A DNA stretch of 64,000 nt. It comes from Lentzea guizhouensis. Its GTDB lineage: Bacteria > Actinomycetota > Actinomycetes > Mycobacteriales > Pseudonocardiaceae. The DNA is taken from assembly GCF_001701025.1 (NCBI RefSeq), contig NZ_CP016793.1, positions 930,001 through 994,000 of the forward strand, read 5' to 3'. Shown one piece after another: positions 18,867 to 28,927 of this stretch. Position numbers and translations under genes: made by a program. The notes beneath the pieces were generated by a model. The model did not search any database. It was not told the origin of the DNA and saw only the letters and a list, made by a program, of their open reading frames with translations. The number at the start of each line of letters is the position of its first letter. Positions within the stretch are counted from its first letter, which is position 1.

Positions 18867-19508
18867 TCAGACGATCAGCGGCAGCATCGAGTGCCGGCGC
18901 CTGACCACGGCCCCGTAGCGCGCGTCGATCCGCAGCCACGAGTCCGTCGCGGTCACCCTGACGTCGCCGTCCTCGCCGAGGAAACCCATGCCGGACAACG
19001 CGAACAGGCACCGCAGCGGGATCTTCACGTCCAGGCCGGAACCGCTCACCACCAGCACGGTCTGATCGAGCAGCGAGGCGGGCGGCGTGCCTTGCGGACC
19101 GGTGTTCTCCCGCGCCACCTCCACGCCCTCGTCGGCGAGCTTCGAGACGACCTCGACCGGCAGCCGGTCCACCATCAGCCAGCCGTCGGCGGGCGGCAGG
19201 GCCGAACGCCACATCAGGTCCTTGGCCGGACCGGGATCGATGCGTTCGTCACGCATCACCGCGAGACCGGTCAGCAGCTCCGACCCGGACACCGTGACGT
19301 CCGCCGGGTTCGCCTGCCCCGCAACGGTCCGCGTGGCCAGCGTGTCGAACGGCGTCGCCACCCACGCGTCCAGCAGTTCCTCGTCGCGGTTGCGCAGACG
19401 CACAACCGTCTGCCCGTCCAACCGCACAGCACGCGCGGCGAACGCACCGAGGTCGTCTCTCTCGGCCGCGTCGGCCAAAACCAGCTCAGGCACCGTTTCC
19501 TCCGGCAC
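18867..19508 (-). CDS. Conserved actinobacterial protein, Rv2474c-like
   Basis: A 213-residue soluble protein with no catalytic motif I recognise. The N-terminal half is acidic and helical (ERDDLGAFAARAVRLD); the C-terminal half alternates strands and ends in Arg-rich RRRHSMLPLIV. It overlaps the end of the upstream thioesterase gene by 23 bp and converges on the EamA gene with a 2-bp gap. Position between aglA and the thioesterase matches Rv2474c. Function unknown. Confidence 0.8.
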   Translation of the reverse strand: MPEETVPELVLADAAERDDLGAFAARAVRLDGQTVVRLRNRDEELLDAWVATPFDTLATRTVAGQANPADVTVSGSELLTGLAVMRDERIDPGPAKDLMWRSALPPADGWLMVDRLPVEVVSKLADEGVEVARENTGPQGTPPASLLDQTVLVVSGSGLDVKIPLRCLFALSGMGFLGEDGDVRVTATDSWLRIDARYGAVVRRRHSMLPLIV

Positions 19509-19917
19509 GCCAACCCGCGAGGAAGTCGCGTTCGGCTTCGGTCAGACGACGCGGGCGCGCGGTCGTCAAGTTGTAGGGGGCCATCAGCGTCTCCGCCTTG
19601 GTGACCACCGGGCTACCCGTTTCCCGGCCGCCGCGCACCACGTAGTCGAGGGTGAACGAGGCGGACCTCAGCTCGCGCACCGACATCTCCACCACGATCT
19701 CCTCGCCGGTGAACACGATCGGCGCGAGGTAGTCGACCACCAGCCGCGCCACGACCATGCCCTCGGCCATCTCCTTCACCCCGTGGCGGGCGGCCTCGGT
19801 GAACAACAGCTCGATGCGGGCCTCTTCCAGCAATGTCACCGTGTTCGCGTGGTTGATGTGACCGAACGCATCCATGTCCGACCACCGCGGCCGCACACCA
19901 GTGACGAAGACACCCAT
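19486..19917 (-). CDS. Acyl-CoA thioesterase, 4HBT hotdog fold (Rv2475c-like)
   Basis: A 143-residue hotdog-fold protein. The active-site pattern WSDMDAFGHINHANTVTLLEE is that of 4-hydroxybenzoyl-CoA thioesterase-like enzymes, with the catalytic Asp in SDMD and the helix Glu after the conserved Asn. These enzymes hydrolyse acyl-CoA or aromatic-CoA thioesters. It is translationally coupled to the Rv2474c-like gene downstream. The exact acyl substrate cannot be inferred. Confidence 0.9.
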   Translation of the reverse strand: MGVFVTGVRPRWSDMDAFGHINHANTVTLLEEARIELLFTEAARHGVKEMAEGMVVARLVVDYLAPIVFTGEEIVVEMSVRELRSASFTLDYVVRGGRETGSPVVTKAETLMAPYNLTTARPRRLTEAERDFLAGWRAGGNGA

Positions 19918-20099
19918 GCACGGACCCTACCGATCAGTCGGCCGAGGTGGGGAAAGCCCTACCCGGATTCGTGGAGCAGGCCTGGTCGTCTATAACGCCT
20001 GCGGCGCAGAGCGTCGTCGAACATGGCGGCGGTGCTGGGCGTACTGGGCACGCGCGATCATGCAGCGCGCCGAGCTGGACCAGGTCGTCTGAGAACGCA

Positions 20100-20132
20100 C
20101 CGGGGCGCCGCGGAAAACCCGCGACGCCCCGG
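20100..20132 (-). terminator. Terminator of gdh
   Basis: A hairpin with the outer arms CCGGGGCG (20100-20107) and CGCCCCGG (20125-20132) and a further inner CGCGG/CCGCG pairing around AAAA. It lies 17 bp beyond the gdh stop. Confidence 0.75.
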
Positions 20133-20148
20133 TTTCCGTCGGCCCGGA

Positions 20149-23100
20149 CTACCGGACCATGCTCCGCACCTGGCGCGCGGCGACCGAGAGGGTCGCCAGG
20201 TCCAGTTGGTGAACCCGGTTGATCTCCGCCAGCGCGCCGCGGGACCGGGCCAGCCGCGAGGCGTTGGCCTGCTCCCACTTGGCGATCTTCTCGCTCGCCG
20301 TGTCGTCCTCGTCGCTCGCCCGCAGCACGTCGACCGAGATGGCCCGCAGCGACGAGTAGAAGTCGTCGCGCAGCGCCAGCCGGGCCAGCGCGTGCCAGCG
20401 GTTGCCGCGTTCCAGGCTCGTCACCGAGTCCAGCATGTGGTCGATGTCGAGGTGGTCGGACAGCGCGAAGTACAGCTCGGCCGTCTCCCGGTGCGTGCGC
20501 TCCGGGCCCGCGCCGCCGGTCGGACCGAACTCGCGCTCGGCCAGCTCGGCGATCTCGGTGACGTCGAGCAGGCCGTACATGTACAGCAGCGCGGCCACCT
20601 TGCGGGCGAGCACGGCGGGCACGCCCTGTTCGACGTACCTGTCCGCCTTGCCGGCGACGACGTCGAGCTCCTTGCCCTGCAGCAGGTCGAACGCGAACGG
20701 GCTGAGCTCCTCGACCACGCTGCGGAAGCGGTTGATCGTCGAGCCCACCGCGATCGGCTGCGGGCGGTTCGACAGCAGCCAGCGCGACGCGCGGTCGAGC
20801 AGCCGGCGGGTCTCCAGGACCATGCTGTCCTGGACCTCCGTCGCGACCACCGTGTCCAGCGCCTCGATCTCCCGCCAGATCGACGGCAGGTCGAAGACCT
20901 GGGTGACCACGGCGTACGCGCGGACCGCGTCCGTGGCCGAGGCGCTCATCTCCTCGGTGAGGCGGAACGCGTAGGAGATGCCGCCACCGTCGACGACCTC
21001 GTTGACCACGACGGTGGTGATGATCTCGCGGGCCAGCGGGTGGTTCGGGATCGCGGCGCCGAAGCGTTCGCGCAGCAGGCTCGGGAAGTAGGTCGGCAGC
21101 TTGCGGGTGAACGTGTCGATCGTCGGGATGTCGCTCGCCAGCAGCTCTTCCTTGAGCGTGAGCTTGGTGAAGGCGAGCAGCGTGGCGAGCTCCGGCGAGG
21201 TCAGGCCCTGGCCTGCCTTCTCCAGCGCCTTGAACTCCGCCGGGCTCGGCATCGCCTCCAGCTCGCGGTTGAGCGCACCGCGGGCCTCCAGGTCGGCGGT
21301 GAGCCGCGCGTGCACCGACAGCATCGGGCCCGCGTGCGCCCGGCTGACGCCCAGCACGTTGTTCTGCGAGTAGTTGTCCGCCAGCACGAGCTCGCCGACC
21401 TCGTCGGTCATCTCGGCGAGGACGTCGTTGCGCTGCTGCTGTTCCAGCGAGCCCTCCCGGACCAGGTGGTCCAGCAGGATCTTGATGTTGACCTCGTGGT
21501 CGGAGCAGTCGACGCCGGCGGAGTTGTCGAGCGCGTCGGTGTTGACCTTGCCACCGGCACGCGCGAACTCGATGCGGCCGCGCTGGGTCAGGCCCAGGTT
21601 GCCGCCCTCACCGATGACCTTGACGCGCAGGTCGGCGCCGTTGACGCGGATCGCGTCGTTGGCCTTGTCGCCGACGTCGGCGTGCGACTCGGTCGAGGAC
21701 TTGACGTAGGTGCCGATGCCGCCGTTCCAGAGCAGGTCGACCGGCGCGAGCAGGATCGCCTTCTTGAGCTCCGGCGGGGACAGCTTCTCGACGCCGTCGG
21801 GCAGCCCCAGCGCGACGCGGGCCTGCTCGGAGATCGGGATCGACTTCGCGGTGAGCGGGAAGATGCCGCCGCCCTCGCTGATCAGCGTGCGGTCGTAGTC
21901 GTCCCACGAGGAGCGCGGAACGGTGAACAGCCGCACCCGCTCGGCGAACGAGGCCGCCGCGACCGGGTTCGGGTCGATGAAGATGTGCCGGTGGTCGAAC
22001 GCGGCCACGAGCCGGATGTGCTCGGACAGCATCATGCCGTTGCCGAACACGTCACCGCTCATGTCGCCGATGCCGACGACCGTGAACTCCTCGGTCTGGG
22101 TGTCGACGCCCAGCTCGCGGAACGAGCGCTTCACGCTCTCCCACGCGCCCTTGGCCGTGATGCCCATGGCCTTGTGGTCGTAACCGATCGAGCCACCGGA
22201 GGCGAACGCGTCACCGAGCCAGAAGCCGTAGCTCTGCGACACGCCGTTCGCGATGTCGGAGAACGTCGCGGTGCCCTTGTCCGCGGCCACCACCAGGTAG
22301 GTGTCGTCGCCGTCGTAGCGCACGACCTGCGGCGCGGGCACGACCTCGTTGTTGACCAGGTTGTCGGTGAGGTCGAGCAGGCCCGAGATGAACATCTTGT
22401 AGCAGGCGATGCCCTCGGACATGAAGTTCTCGCGGTCGATGCCGGGGTCGCCCGTCGGGGCGATCGGCTTCTTGACCACGAACCCGCCCTTCGCGCCGAC
22501 CGGCACGATCACGGCGTTCTTCACGGCCTGCGCCTTGACCAGGCCGAGGATCTCCGTGCGGAAGTCCTCCCGGCGGTCCGACCAGCGCAGACCACCGCGC
22601 GCGACGCTGCCGAAGCGCAGGTGCACGCCCTCGATGCGCGGCGAGTACACGAAGATCTCGAACTTCGGCCGCGGCTGCGGCAGGTCCGGGATCGCCTGCG
22701 GGTCGAGCTTGACCGACAGGTACGGCCGCGCGTTGCCGTCGGCGTCGTGGAAGAAGTAGTTCGTCCGCAGCGTGGCGTTGATCAGCGTGAGCAGGCTGCG
22801 CAGGATCCGGTCCGCGTCGAGGCTCGTCACGTCGTCGATCAGCTTGCCGGTCTCGACGACCATCGTCTCGGTCCGGTCGGTGCGCGTGGCGTCGTCGAGC
22901 CGCGGGTCGAACCGCGACTCGAACAGCGCGACGAGGGCGATCGCCACGGAGGTGTGGCTGAGCACCGCGTCCTCGATGTAGTCCTGCGAGTACGGCGTAC
23001 CGGCCTGGCGCAGGTACTTCGCGTACGCGCGCAGCATCGCGGCCTGCTGCCAGGTCAGCCCGGCCTGCAGCACCAGCGAGTTGAACCGGTCGACCTCGGC

Positions 23101-25089
23101 CTCACCGCGCCAGACCGCGGCGAACGCGTCCTGGAAGCGCACGCGCACGTTGTCGAGGTCGGCCTCGGACAGCTGCGCGAGCGCGGCCTTGTCGATGCGC
23201 AGGCCGAAGTCGTAGATCCAGCACTGCACGCCGTCCTCGCGCGCGATCTCGTACGGCCGCTCGTCGACCACGATCACGCCCATGCGCTGCAGCATCGGCA
23301 GCACGTCGGACAGGGTGATGCCGGTGCCGGTCACGAACAGCTTGAAGCGCCGCTCCCCCGGCTCCGCGTTCTCCGGCACGTAGAACACCATGTCGAGGTC
23401 GCCCGGCACGAGCGCCTCGATGCGGCGGTAGTCCTCCAGGCCGGTGGAGGCCGGGAAGTCCTCCTTGTAGGCCTCCGGGAAGACCGAGGCGAACCGCTGG
23501 CCCTGCTCCGTGGCCGACTCGGCACCGAGGTCGCCACCACCGACGGCCTCGACCATGCGGTCGTCCCAGCTGCGCACAGCCTCGGCGAGCTTGTGCTGGA
23601 TGGCCTGCGTGTCCGGCTCCAGCGTGCGCTGCGGGTCGGTGTGCACCATGAAGTGCACGCGGGCCAGCGCCGATTCGCCGATGCGCGCGCTGTACTCGAG
23701 GTTCAGCCCGCCGAGCTCGGCGAGCAGCACCTCCTGCATCGCGAGCCGGCTCGTCGTCGTGTAGCGGTCGCGCGGCAGGTACACCAGGCACGAGAAGAAG
23801 CGCCCGTACGGGTCACGCCGCAGGAACAGCCGCAGCCGGCGGCGTTCCGCGAGGGCGATGACACCCGTGGTGGTCTGGTAGAGCCACTCCTCGTCGACCG
23901 AGAACAGCTCGGTGCGCGGGTAGTTCTGGATCACCTCGAGCATCCGCTGGCCCGAGTACGACTGCAGCGGGAAGCCCGCGCGGTGGATCACGTCGCGCAC
24001 CCGGCGTTCGATCACCGGGATGTCCAGCACGTCCTCGTGCAACGCGGTGGTGCTGAAGATGCCGAGGAACCGGTGCTCCCCGGTCACGTTCCCCTCTGCG
24101 TCGAACGTCTTCACGCCCACGTAGTACGGGTAGACGCTGCGGTGCACGCTGCTCTGCGCACTCGCCTGCGTCAGCACCAGCAGCTCCGGGCTGAGCGCCT
24201 GAGCGCCGTTGTCCGGCCCCTCGGTCAGCCTCCGCGCCGCGAGGCTGTCCTGCCGCAGCACACCCAGCCCGCTCGCGAGCACGGCCCGCAGCGCCGGGTC
24301 GTCGCCTTCCTTGACCAGCTCGTACTGCCGGTAGCCCATGAACGTGAAGTGCCCGTCCGCCAGCCACCGCAGGAGCTTCGCCGCGTCCGCGCACGCCTCG
24401 TCGGACGTGTCCTTCTCCAGCTCGTCGGCCAGCTGCAACGCCGTCGACGCCATCCGGTCGGTGTCCTCGACGACCTCGCGGACGTCGGTCAGCACCGTCA
24501 ACAGCCGCGACTCCAGCTCCCGCGCCCGGTCGGCGTCGGTGAGGAGGTCGACCTCGATGTTCATCCACGACTCGGCGAGCGCGTCGGCGGGCGGGTCGGC
24601 CGGGTCTGCGGTCGGCAGCACTTCGAGGAGCTCACCGGTCACCGGGTCACGCCGCACCACGACGATCGGGTGCACGACCCGCTGCACCTGCACACCACCG
24701 CGGGTCAGCTCGGACGCGACCGAGTCGACCAGGTACGGCATGTCGTCGGTCACGACCTGCACGACCGTGACGGGACACTGCCAGCCGTCCTGCGTGCGTG
24801 TCGGGTTCAAGATCCGCGCCGCGGCCCTCCCGGGCACACGGCTCTCGGCCAGCTGGTAGTTCGACCGCACCGCACCGACCAGGTCCACCGGGTCGTCGTC
24901 GTTGACTTCCTCGGCGGGCACATGGCGGTAGAAGAGGCGAATCAGATCAGCGAGTTCGGGGGCATTGGCGGCGGCCCGTTCGATCAGCTCGTCACGGACC
25001 TGCTCAGGACTGGCCGGTCGACTCCCGCCGTCCGCGGTGCTCACCGCGGAGACGTCGTCGGTTCGGGTCGGGGCTCCAGTCGAGGTCAT
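20149..25089 (-). CDS. gdh: NAD-specific glutamate dehydrogenase, 180-kDa class
   Basis: A 1646-residue enzyme of the large NAD-GDH class, which converts glutamate to 2-oxoglutarate and ammonium. The N-terminal third has the ACT-like regulatory modules (start IRLFYRHVPAEEV). The catalytic region has RGGLRWSDRREDF and the substrate/lysine motif PVGAKGGFVVKK, followed by the Rossmann part (VVGIGDMSGDVFGNGMLL-like) and IDPNP. Length fits the Streptomyces/Mycobacterium enzymes. In mycobacteria this enzyme is restrained by GarA; no such gene is visible here. Open frames on the opposite strand are composition artefacts. Confidence 0.96.
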   Translation of the reverse strand: MTSTGAPTRTDDVSAVSTADGGSRPASPEQVRDELIERAAANAPELADLIRLFYRHVPAEEVNDDDPVDLVGAVRSNYQLAESRVPGRAAARILNPTRTQDGWQCPVTVVQVVTDDMPYLVDSVASELTRGGVQVQRVVHPIVVVRRDPVTGELLEVLPTADPADPPADALAESWMNIEVDLLTDADRARELESRLLTVLTDVREVVEDTDRMASTALQLADELEKDTSDEACADAAKLLRWLADGHFTFMGYRQYELVKEGDDPALRAVLASGLGVLRQDSLAARRLTEGPDNGAQALSPELLVLTQASAQSSVHRSVYPYYVGVKTFDAEGNVTGEHRFLGIFSTTALHEDVLDIPVIERRVRDVIHRAGFPLQSYSGQRMLEVIQNYPRTELFSVDEEWLYQTTTGVIALAERRRLRLFLRRDPYGRFFSCLVYLPRDRYTTTSRLAMQEVLLAELGGLNLEYSARIGESALARVHFMVHTDPQRTLEPDTQAIQHKLAEAVRSWDDRMVEAVGGGDLGAESATEQGQRFASVFPEAYKEDFPASTGLEDYRRIEALVPGDLDMVFYVPENAEPGERRFKLFVTGTGITLSDVLPMLQRMGVIVVDERPYEIAREDGVQCWIYDFGLRIDKAALAQLSEADLDNVRVRFQDAFAAVWRGEAEVDRFNSLVLQAGLTWQQAAMLRAYAKYLRQAGTPYSQDYIEDAVLSHTSVAIALVALFESRFDPRLDDATRTDRTETMVVETGKLIDDVTSLDADRILRSLLTLINATLRTNYFFHDADGNARPYLSVKLDPQAIPDLPQPRPKFEIFVYSPRIEGVHLRFGSVARGGLRWSDRREDFRTEILGLVKAQAVKNAVIVPVGAKGGFVVKKPIAPTGDPGIDRENFMSEGIACYKMFISGLLDLTDNLVNNEVVPAPQVVRYDGDDTYLVVAADKGTATFSDIANGVSQSYGFWLGDAFASGGSIGYDHKAMGITAKGAWESVKRSFRELGVDTQTEEFTVVGIGDMSGDVFGNGMMLSEHIRLVAAFDHRHIFIDPNPVAAASFAERVRLFTVPRSSWDDYDRTLISEGGGIFPLTAKSIPISEQARVALGLPDGVEKLSPPELKKAILLAPVDLLWNGGIGTYVKSSTESHADVGDKANDAIRVNGADLRVKVIGEGGNLGLTQRGRIEFARAGGKVNTDALDNSAGVDCSDHEVNIKILLDHLVREGSLEQQQRNDVLAEMTDEVGELVLADNYSQNNVLGVSRAHAGPMLSVHARLTADLEARGALNRELEAMPSPAEFKALEKAGQGLTSPELATLLAFTKLTLKEELLASDIPTIDTFTRKLPTYFPSLLRERFGAAIPNHPLAREIITTVVVNEVVDGGGISYAFRLTEEMSASATDAVRAYAVVTQVFDLPSIWREIEALDTVVATEVQDSMVLETRRLLDRASRWLLSNRPQPIAVGSTINRFRSVVEELSPFAFDLLQGKELDVVAGKADRYVEQGVPAVLARKVAALLYMYGLLDVTEIAELAEREFGPTGGAGPERTHRETAELYFALSDHLDIDHMLDSVTSLERGNRWHALARLALRDDFYSSLRAISVDVLRASDEDDTASEKIAKWEQANASRLARSRGALAEINRVHQLDLATLSVAARQVRSMVR

Positions 25090-25426
25090 CTTCAGGCGAC
25101 TCCACGCTATCCGGCACCTCTGTGTGCCGGGTCCGCCCCCACCCTAGATGGGGCGGCAGCCGTTCCCGGCAACGGGAGGGGCACTGACGAACCACTGAAT
25201 CGAGGGCTGAATCGAGTCACTTCATCAGTGGGGACAAGGCATTCCGCATCGTGGACGCAATCCCAGAACCGGCGCACGCGACAAGCGCCACACCTTCGGA
25301 CTTGGTCCCGCGCCACGACACACACGATCGAGTTCATGGGGCGGCCGAGCCACCGCGGACGGCAGAACAACGAATTACGTTCCACCCCTCGCGCGCGGTC
25401 CTCCACCCGAATTCCGGGCAATCCGG
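25090..25426. other. Interval upstream of gdh
   Basis: 337 bp between the gdh start and the end of the low-complexity gene. A 104-codon minus-strand frame (25107-25421) is rich in Cys and Arg, has no ribosome site and no family features, and is not accepted. The interval presumably holds the gdh promoter; none was recognised. Confidence 0.45.
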
Positions 25427-28400
25427 CTACGTGCCCGGTAACGTCCAGCCGCCCACACCGTCGGTCTGCACCCGGCGGATGGGGCCGGTGGTCTCGTTGT
25501 CCGCCGACGCACCCACGGGGACGATCGGCCCGGTCGTCTCCTCCTCGGTGACCGGCCCTGCTCGGCCGGCCGCGGACGCTGCCACGGTGTCAGCGGCCGG
25601 TGGTGCCGAGGACTGGTCCGGGAGCGATCCTGCCTGTGCGGGCGAACCGAACGACGGCAACGAAGGCTCGGCGCCGAACGGCTGTCCCGAACCCAGCAGG
25701 TGGCCTGGCACGAACGGCTGGTCGGCGAAGGACGGCCGACCCAGCGGGAACGGTTGGCCGTTGCCGGTCTGGGGCTCCGGCAGCGGGGGTAGTTCCGGCA
25801 GCGGCGGCGTCTCCAGCAGCGGTGGTGTCTCCGACAGGGGGTGGCTCGGCGTCGGGGGCATGCCCTGGTCGAACAGCTGGTCCTGATCGGACGAGTGGCC
25901 CTGGCCGAACAGCTGCTCATGACCGGACGGCTGGTTCCGGTTGAGCATCTGGTCCTGGCCGAGCGGCTGGTCCCCGATCAGCGGCACGCCCCGCATCGGC
26001 GGCACATCCTGTGTCAGCGGCAGGTCCTGCGCGAACGGCACGCCCTGCGACAGCGCCACGTCCTGTGCCAGCGGCACGTCCCGCGACAGCGGCAGGTCCT
26101 GTGCCAGTGGCGTGCCCTGCGACAGCGCCAGATCCTGCGCCAACGGCACGCCTTGGCTGGGCGGCAGGTCTGACGTGACCGGCAGGTCGAGCGCGGGCGG
26201 CAGATCGGACGGCGCCAGCCCGTCACCCTCGGCGGCTGACCACTCCGGGACGGCGATGTCGGTGGCGTGGAGGTGTTCCTCGTCCTCGCGACGGCCGGTC
26301 TCGTACGCGACCAGTGCCTCGGCCAGCAGGTCGGCGAGGCTCAGGTCGCTCGGCTTGCGACGGCTGCTCGGCCGTCCCGTCGACCGCCTCGTCTCCGACT
26401 CGTCACCAGTCTCCGCCTGCCCCACCGAGGTGGGTTCCGCCGAGGCGGTCTCCGCTGAGGTCTTGGGGACGGCCGGTTCTGCGTCCGCCGCCAACCCCGA
26501 CCTCTCACCGCCGGTCAGGCCGACCTGCTCAGGGGCCCCGGCTGGCGTGTCCACCCCGACGTTCGGCACCGGCTCGGTCGCTGCGTCGGGTGCCCAGGCG
26601 GTGTGGTCGTCGGCCGCGGGGGTGACGGTGAGGGGCGCGGTGGGGAGGTCGGCGAGGTCGTCGTCGACATCGGCGGCGCTCAGGAATGTGCTCGAGAGCA
26701 GGTCCGGCTCGGAGGGTTGCGGGATCTCGTCCGGGACCGGGACCGACGGCACCGCGTCTGGGATGGGCGGCAGCGGGGCGGGGTCTGGCGCGGGCTCGGT
26801 GGGGTGCGGCTGGGACGGGTTCGGAGTCTCGACCGGTTCCGGGGACGGGATGGAGGTGGTCGACCAGTCGTGTTTGGCAGGGTGCGAGCGCGAGGCGAGG
26901 TCGCTGAGGTCGAGTGAGCTGAAGTCCAGCTCCGGCAGCCTCAGCTCAGGCAGGTCCAGTTCGTCGGGCTCGAGCTGGGCAGGCTCCGATCGGGCGAGCT
27001 CCGAATGAGCGGGCCCAGTATGGCCGGACCTCGACTGGCCAGACCCCGACTGATCAAACCTCGGCTGACCGGACCCCGACTGGCCGGACCCCGACTGGCC
27101 CGAGCCCGACTGGCCCGAGCCCGGCTGGGCGGGCTCCTGTCGGTTGGGCTCCTGTCGGGCGGGTGCCGTGGCGGCGGGGAAGCCGGATGCCGGGGTGAAC
27201 AGCGGGTACGCGGGGTCCGGGATGGGCGCGCCGAACGTGGGCGGAGCGGGGATCGACGGGTCGTCGATGTGCGGGCCGAAGTCGGGTGCGGACGGTGGCC
27301 GCGAGAAGGCCGCCGCGAGACCGGGCCGGGTGGAGCGGTCCGGCGAGTCGGACGAGGCCGGTGCGTCGGCGTCCGCGAAGTAGTTCGTGCCGGTGGGGGC
27401 CAGCGGCTCGTCGCCGAAACGGGTTGGCGGGGTGGTGAGGTCGACGTGGAACGACTGGGACGACGTGGGGTCGGGGCCGTCGTCGGAGAAGGCCGGTGCG
27501 CGGTCGTCGCTGAGGCGTGCGGGCGGGTCGACGCGCCAGGAAGAGGCTTCGGGTTGTGGGGCAGCGGCGTCGGCGCCTTCCGGGGCGCGGCGGCCGCCGG
27601 CGCGCAGGCCCTGGGCTTTGAGCTTGTCGAGGACGCTTTCCTGTGCGGAACGGGACAGCGGCGAGTCACCGCCGGGCGTCTGGGAGCGGAGCGACTCGGT
27701 GCGGAGGGTGGCCTCGCCGCCGGACGGGTCGTTCGCCGGGGCGGACTCCCGAGTCGCGGCGCGGGCGGCCTCGTGGCGGGCTGCCTCGCGCAGGGCGGCC
27801 TCCTCACGTTCGGCCACCAGGCGGAGGGCTTCCTGACGCGCGGCTTCTTCGCGCGCTGCCTCTTGACGCACGGCCTCTTGACGCTCGGCTTCCTGCCGGG
27901 CGGCGTGCAGACGTGCAGCTTCCACGCGGGCGGCTTGAGCGCGAACGGCCTCGAGCCGAGCAGCTTCCCTCGCCGCCACCTCGCGCGCGGCCTCCTGCAG
28001 GGCCGCTTCCTGACGGGCGACCTCCTGCGCGGCCGCTTCCTCGCGGGCGGCTTCCTGACGAGCCGCCTCCCGCAGAGCCTCCTGACGGGCGGCCTCGTGA
28101 CGCGCCGCCTCCTGGCGGGCGGCTTCCTGGCGGGCGGCCTCCTGACGGGCCGCTTCTTGCAGAGCCGCTTCCCGGCGCGCGGCTTCCTCCGCGGCCTGGC
28201 GGGCCGCGCGTTCAGCCTTGGCACGCTCCTCGGCGCGGGCCTGGCGCTCGACCTCGATCTGGCGGCGGGCCTCGCGCTGCAGCTCCATCAGCTGCTGTTC
28301 GACCTTGCGCTTGCGGATCTGGTCGGGAGTCAGCGCCGACTCGGCCGACAACGACTCCGATGACGGCGACTCGGCTGACGGCGGTTCGGCCGGGAGCGGT

Positions 28401-28927
28401 TCGACTGGCGTGGGTTCGGCCTGGAACGCGGAAGCGGCGGGCGTCGGAGGCGGGGCGGAGGCCGCGGCGGTCGGAGTGCGGTCGGTGTCCTGGATTTCGC
28501 CCGCGGCCACGCGTGCGGCGCGGCGGCGGCCGCTGACCATGGCGCCGGCGGAGGCGATGAGGCCGGAAGCGGGGACGGTGCGTTCGGAGGAGGACGGCGG
28601 CTCGGCGGGTTCCGGGGCCTTGTCGTCGGGCTCGCCGAAGGGTTGGACCATGCGCCAGCGATCAGCGGCGTGTGCGCGTGCCGCGGACAGACCCTCCACC
28701 GTCATGTCTTCGGCAGCCCGGCGGGCGCGCTTGACCTTGAGGCCGTCGCCCTTGCGCACCTGGACGGGTCGCCACTGGCGGAGCTGCTGCTTCAGAGCCG
28801 CGGGCAGGATGCCGTCGGTGGGCCTGGTGAAGCCCTCGACCGGGCGGAGCAGGCCTGCGAGCTGCTGGTGCAGGTCGGCCGGCTGGCGGTGGACGCCGGA
28901 GAACTCCGCGGCGAGCCTGGCGCGCAC
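25427..28927 (-). CDS. C-terminal part of giant coiled-coil / low-complexity protein
   Basis: An 1166-codon frame that continues the TPR protein encoded upstream; the GTG at 28927 is probably internal, and a one-base insertion separates the parts. Domains in order: a helical segment like the end of the TPR domain; a long Ala/Glu/Arg/Gln helix (about residues 215-400) dominated by the five-residue unit EAARQ, expected to form a single stiff helix or coiled coil; a Ser/Pro/Asp-rich disordered region with SGSGQ repeats; and a region of about 12-residue units such as PLAQDLALSQGT. No transmembrane helix or enzyme motif. Function unknown; a scaffold is a guess. Confidence 0.7.
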   Translation of the reverse strand: MRARLAAEFSGVHRQPADLHQQLAGLLRPVEGFTRPTDGILPAALKQQLRQWRPVQVRKGDGLKVKRARRAAEDMTVEGLSAARAHAADRWRMVQPFGEPDDKAPEPAEPPSSSERTVPASGLIASAGAMVSGRRRAARVAAGEIQDTDRTPTAAASAPPPTPAASAFQAEPTPVEPLPAEPPSAESPSSESLSAESALTPDQIRKRKVEQQLMELQREARRQIEVERQARAEERAKAERAARQAAEEAARREAALQEAARQEAARQEAARQEAARHEAARQEALREAARQEAAREEAAAQEVARQEAALQEAAREVAAREAARLEAVRAQAARVEAARLHAARQEAERQEAVRQEAAREEAARQEALRLVAEREEAALREAARHEAARAATRESAPANDPSGGEATLRTESLRSQTPGGDSPLSRSAQESVLDKLKAQGLRAGGRRAPEGADAAAPQPEASSWRVDPPARLSDDRAPAFSDDGPDPTSSQSFHVDLTTPPTRFGDEPLAPTGTNYFADADAPASSDSPDRSTRPGLAAAFSRPPSAPDFGPHIDDPSIPAPPTFGAPIPDPAYPLFTPASGFPAATAPARQEPNRQEPAQPGSGQSGSGQSGSGQSGSGQPRFDQSGSGQSRSGHTGPAHSELARSEPAQLEPDELDLPELRLPELDFSSLDLSDLASRSHPAKHDWSTTSIPSPEPVETPNPSQPHPTEPAPDPAPLPPIPDAVPSVPVPDEIPQPSEPDLLSSTFLSAADVDDDLADLPTAPLTVTPAADDHTAWAPDAATEPVPNVGVDTPAGAPEQVGLTGGERSGLAADAEPAVPKTSAETASAEPTSVGQAETGDESETRRSTGRPSSRRKPSDLSLADLLAEALVAYETGRREDEEHLHATDIAVPEWSAAEGDGLAPSDLPPALDLPVTSDLPPSQGVPLAQDLALSQGTPLAQDLPLSRDVPLAQDVALSQGVPFAQDLPLTQDVPPMRGVPLIGDQPLGQDQMLNRNQPSGHEQLFGQGHSSDQDQLFDQGMPPTPSHPLSETPPLLETPPLPELPPLPEPQTGNGQPFPLGRPSFADQPFVPGHLLGSGQPFGAEPSLPSFGSPAQAGSLPDQSSAPPAADTVAASAAGRAGPVTEEETTGPIVPVGASADNETTGPIRRVQTDGVGGWTLPGT

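Noticed and set aside
19918..20148. Search for a tRNA or att site near the gdh terminator
   Set aside because: No cloverleaf or CCA end is present; only the terminator hairpin is seen.
20023..25551. 1842-codon forward frame opposite gdh
   Set aside because: It is the antisense of a clear glutamate dehydrogenase; composition is His/Val/Arg-rich with no family pattern, an effect of high GC.
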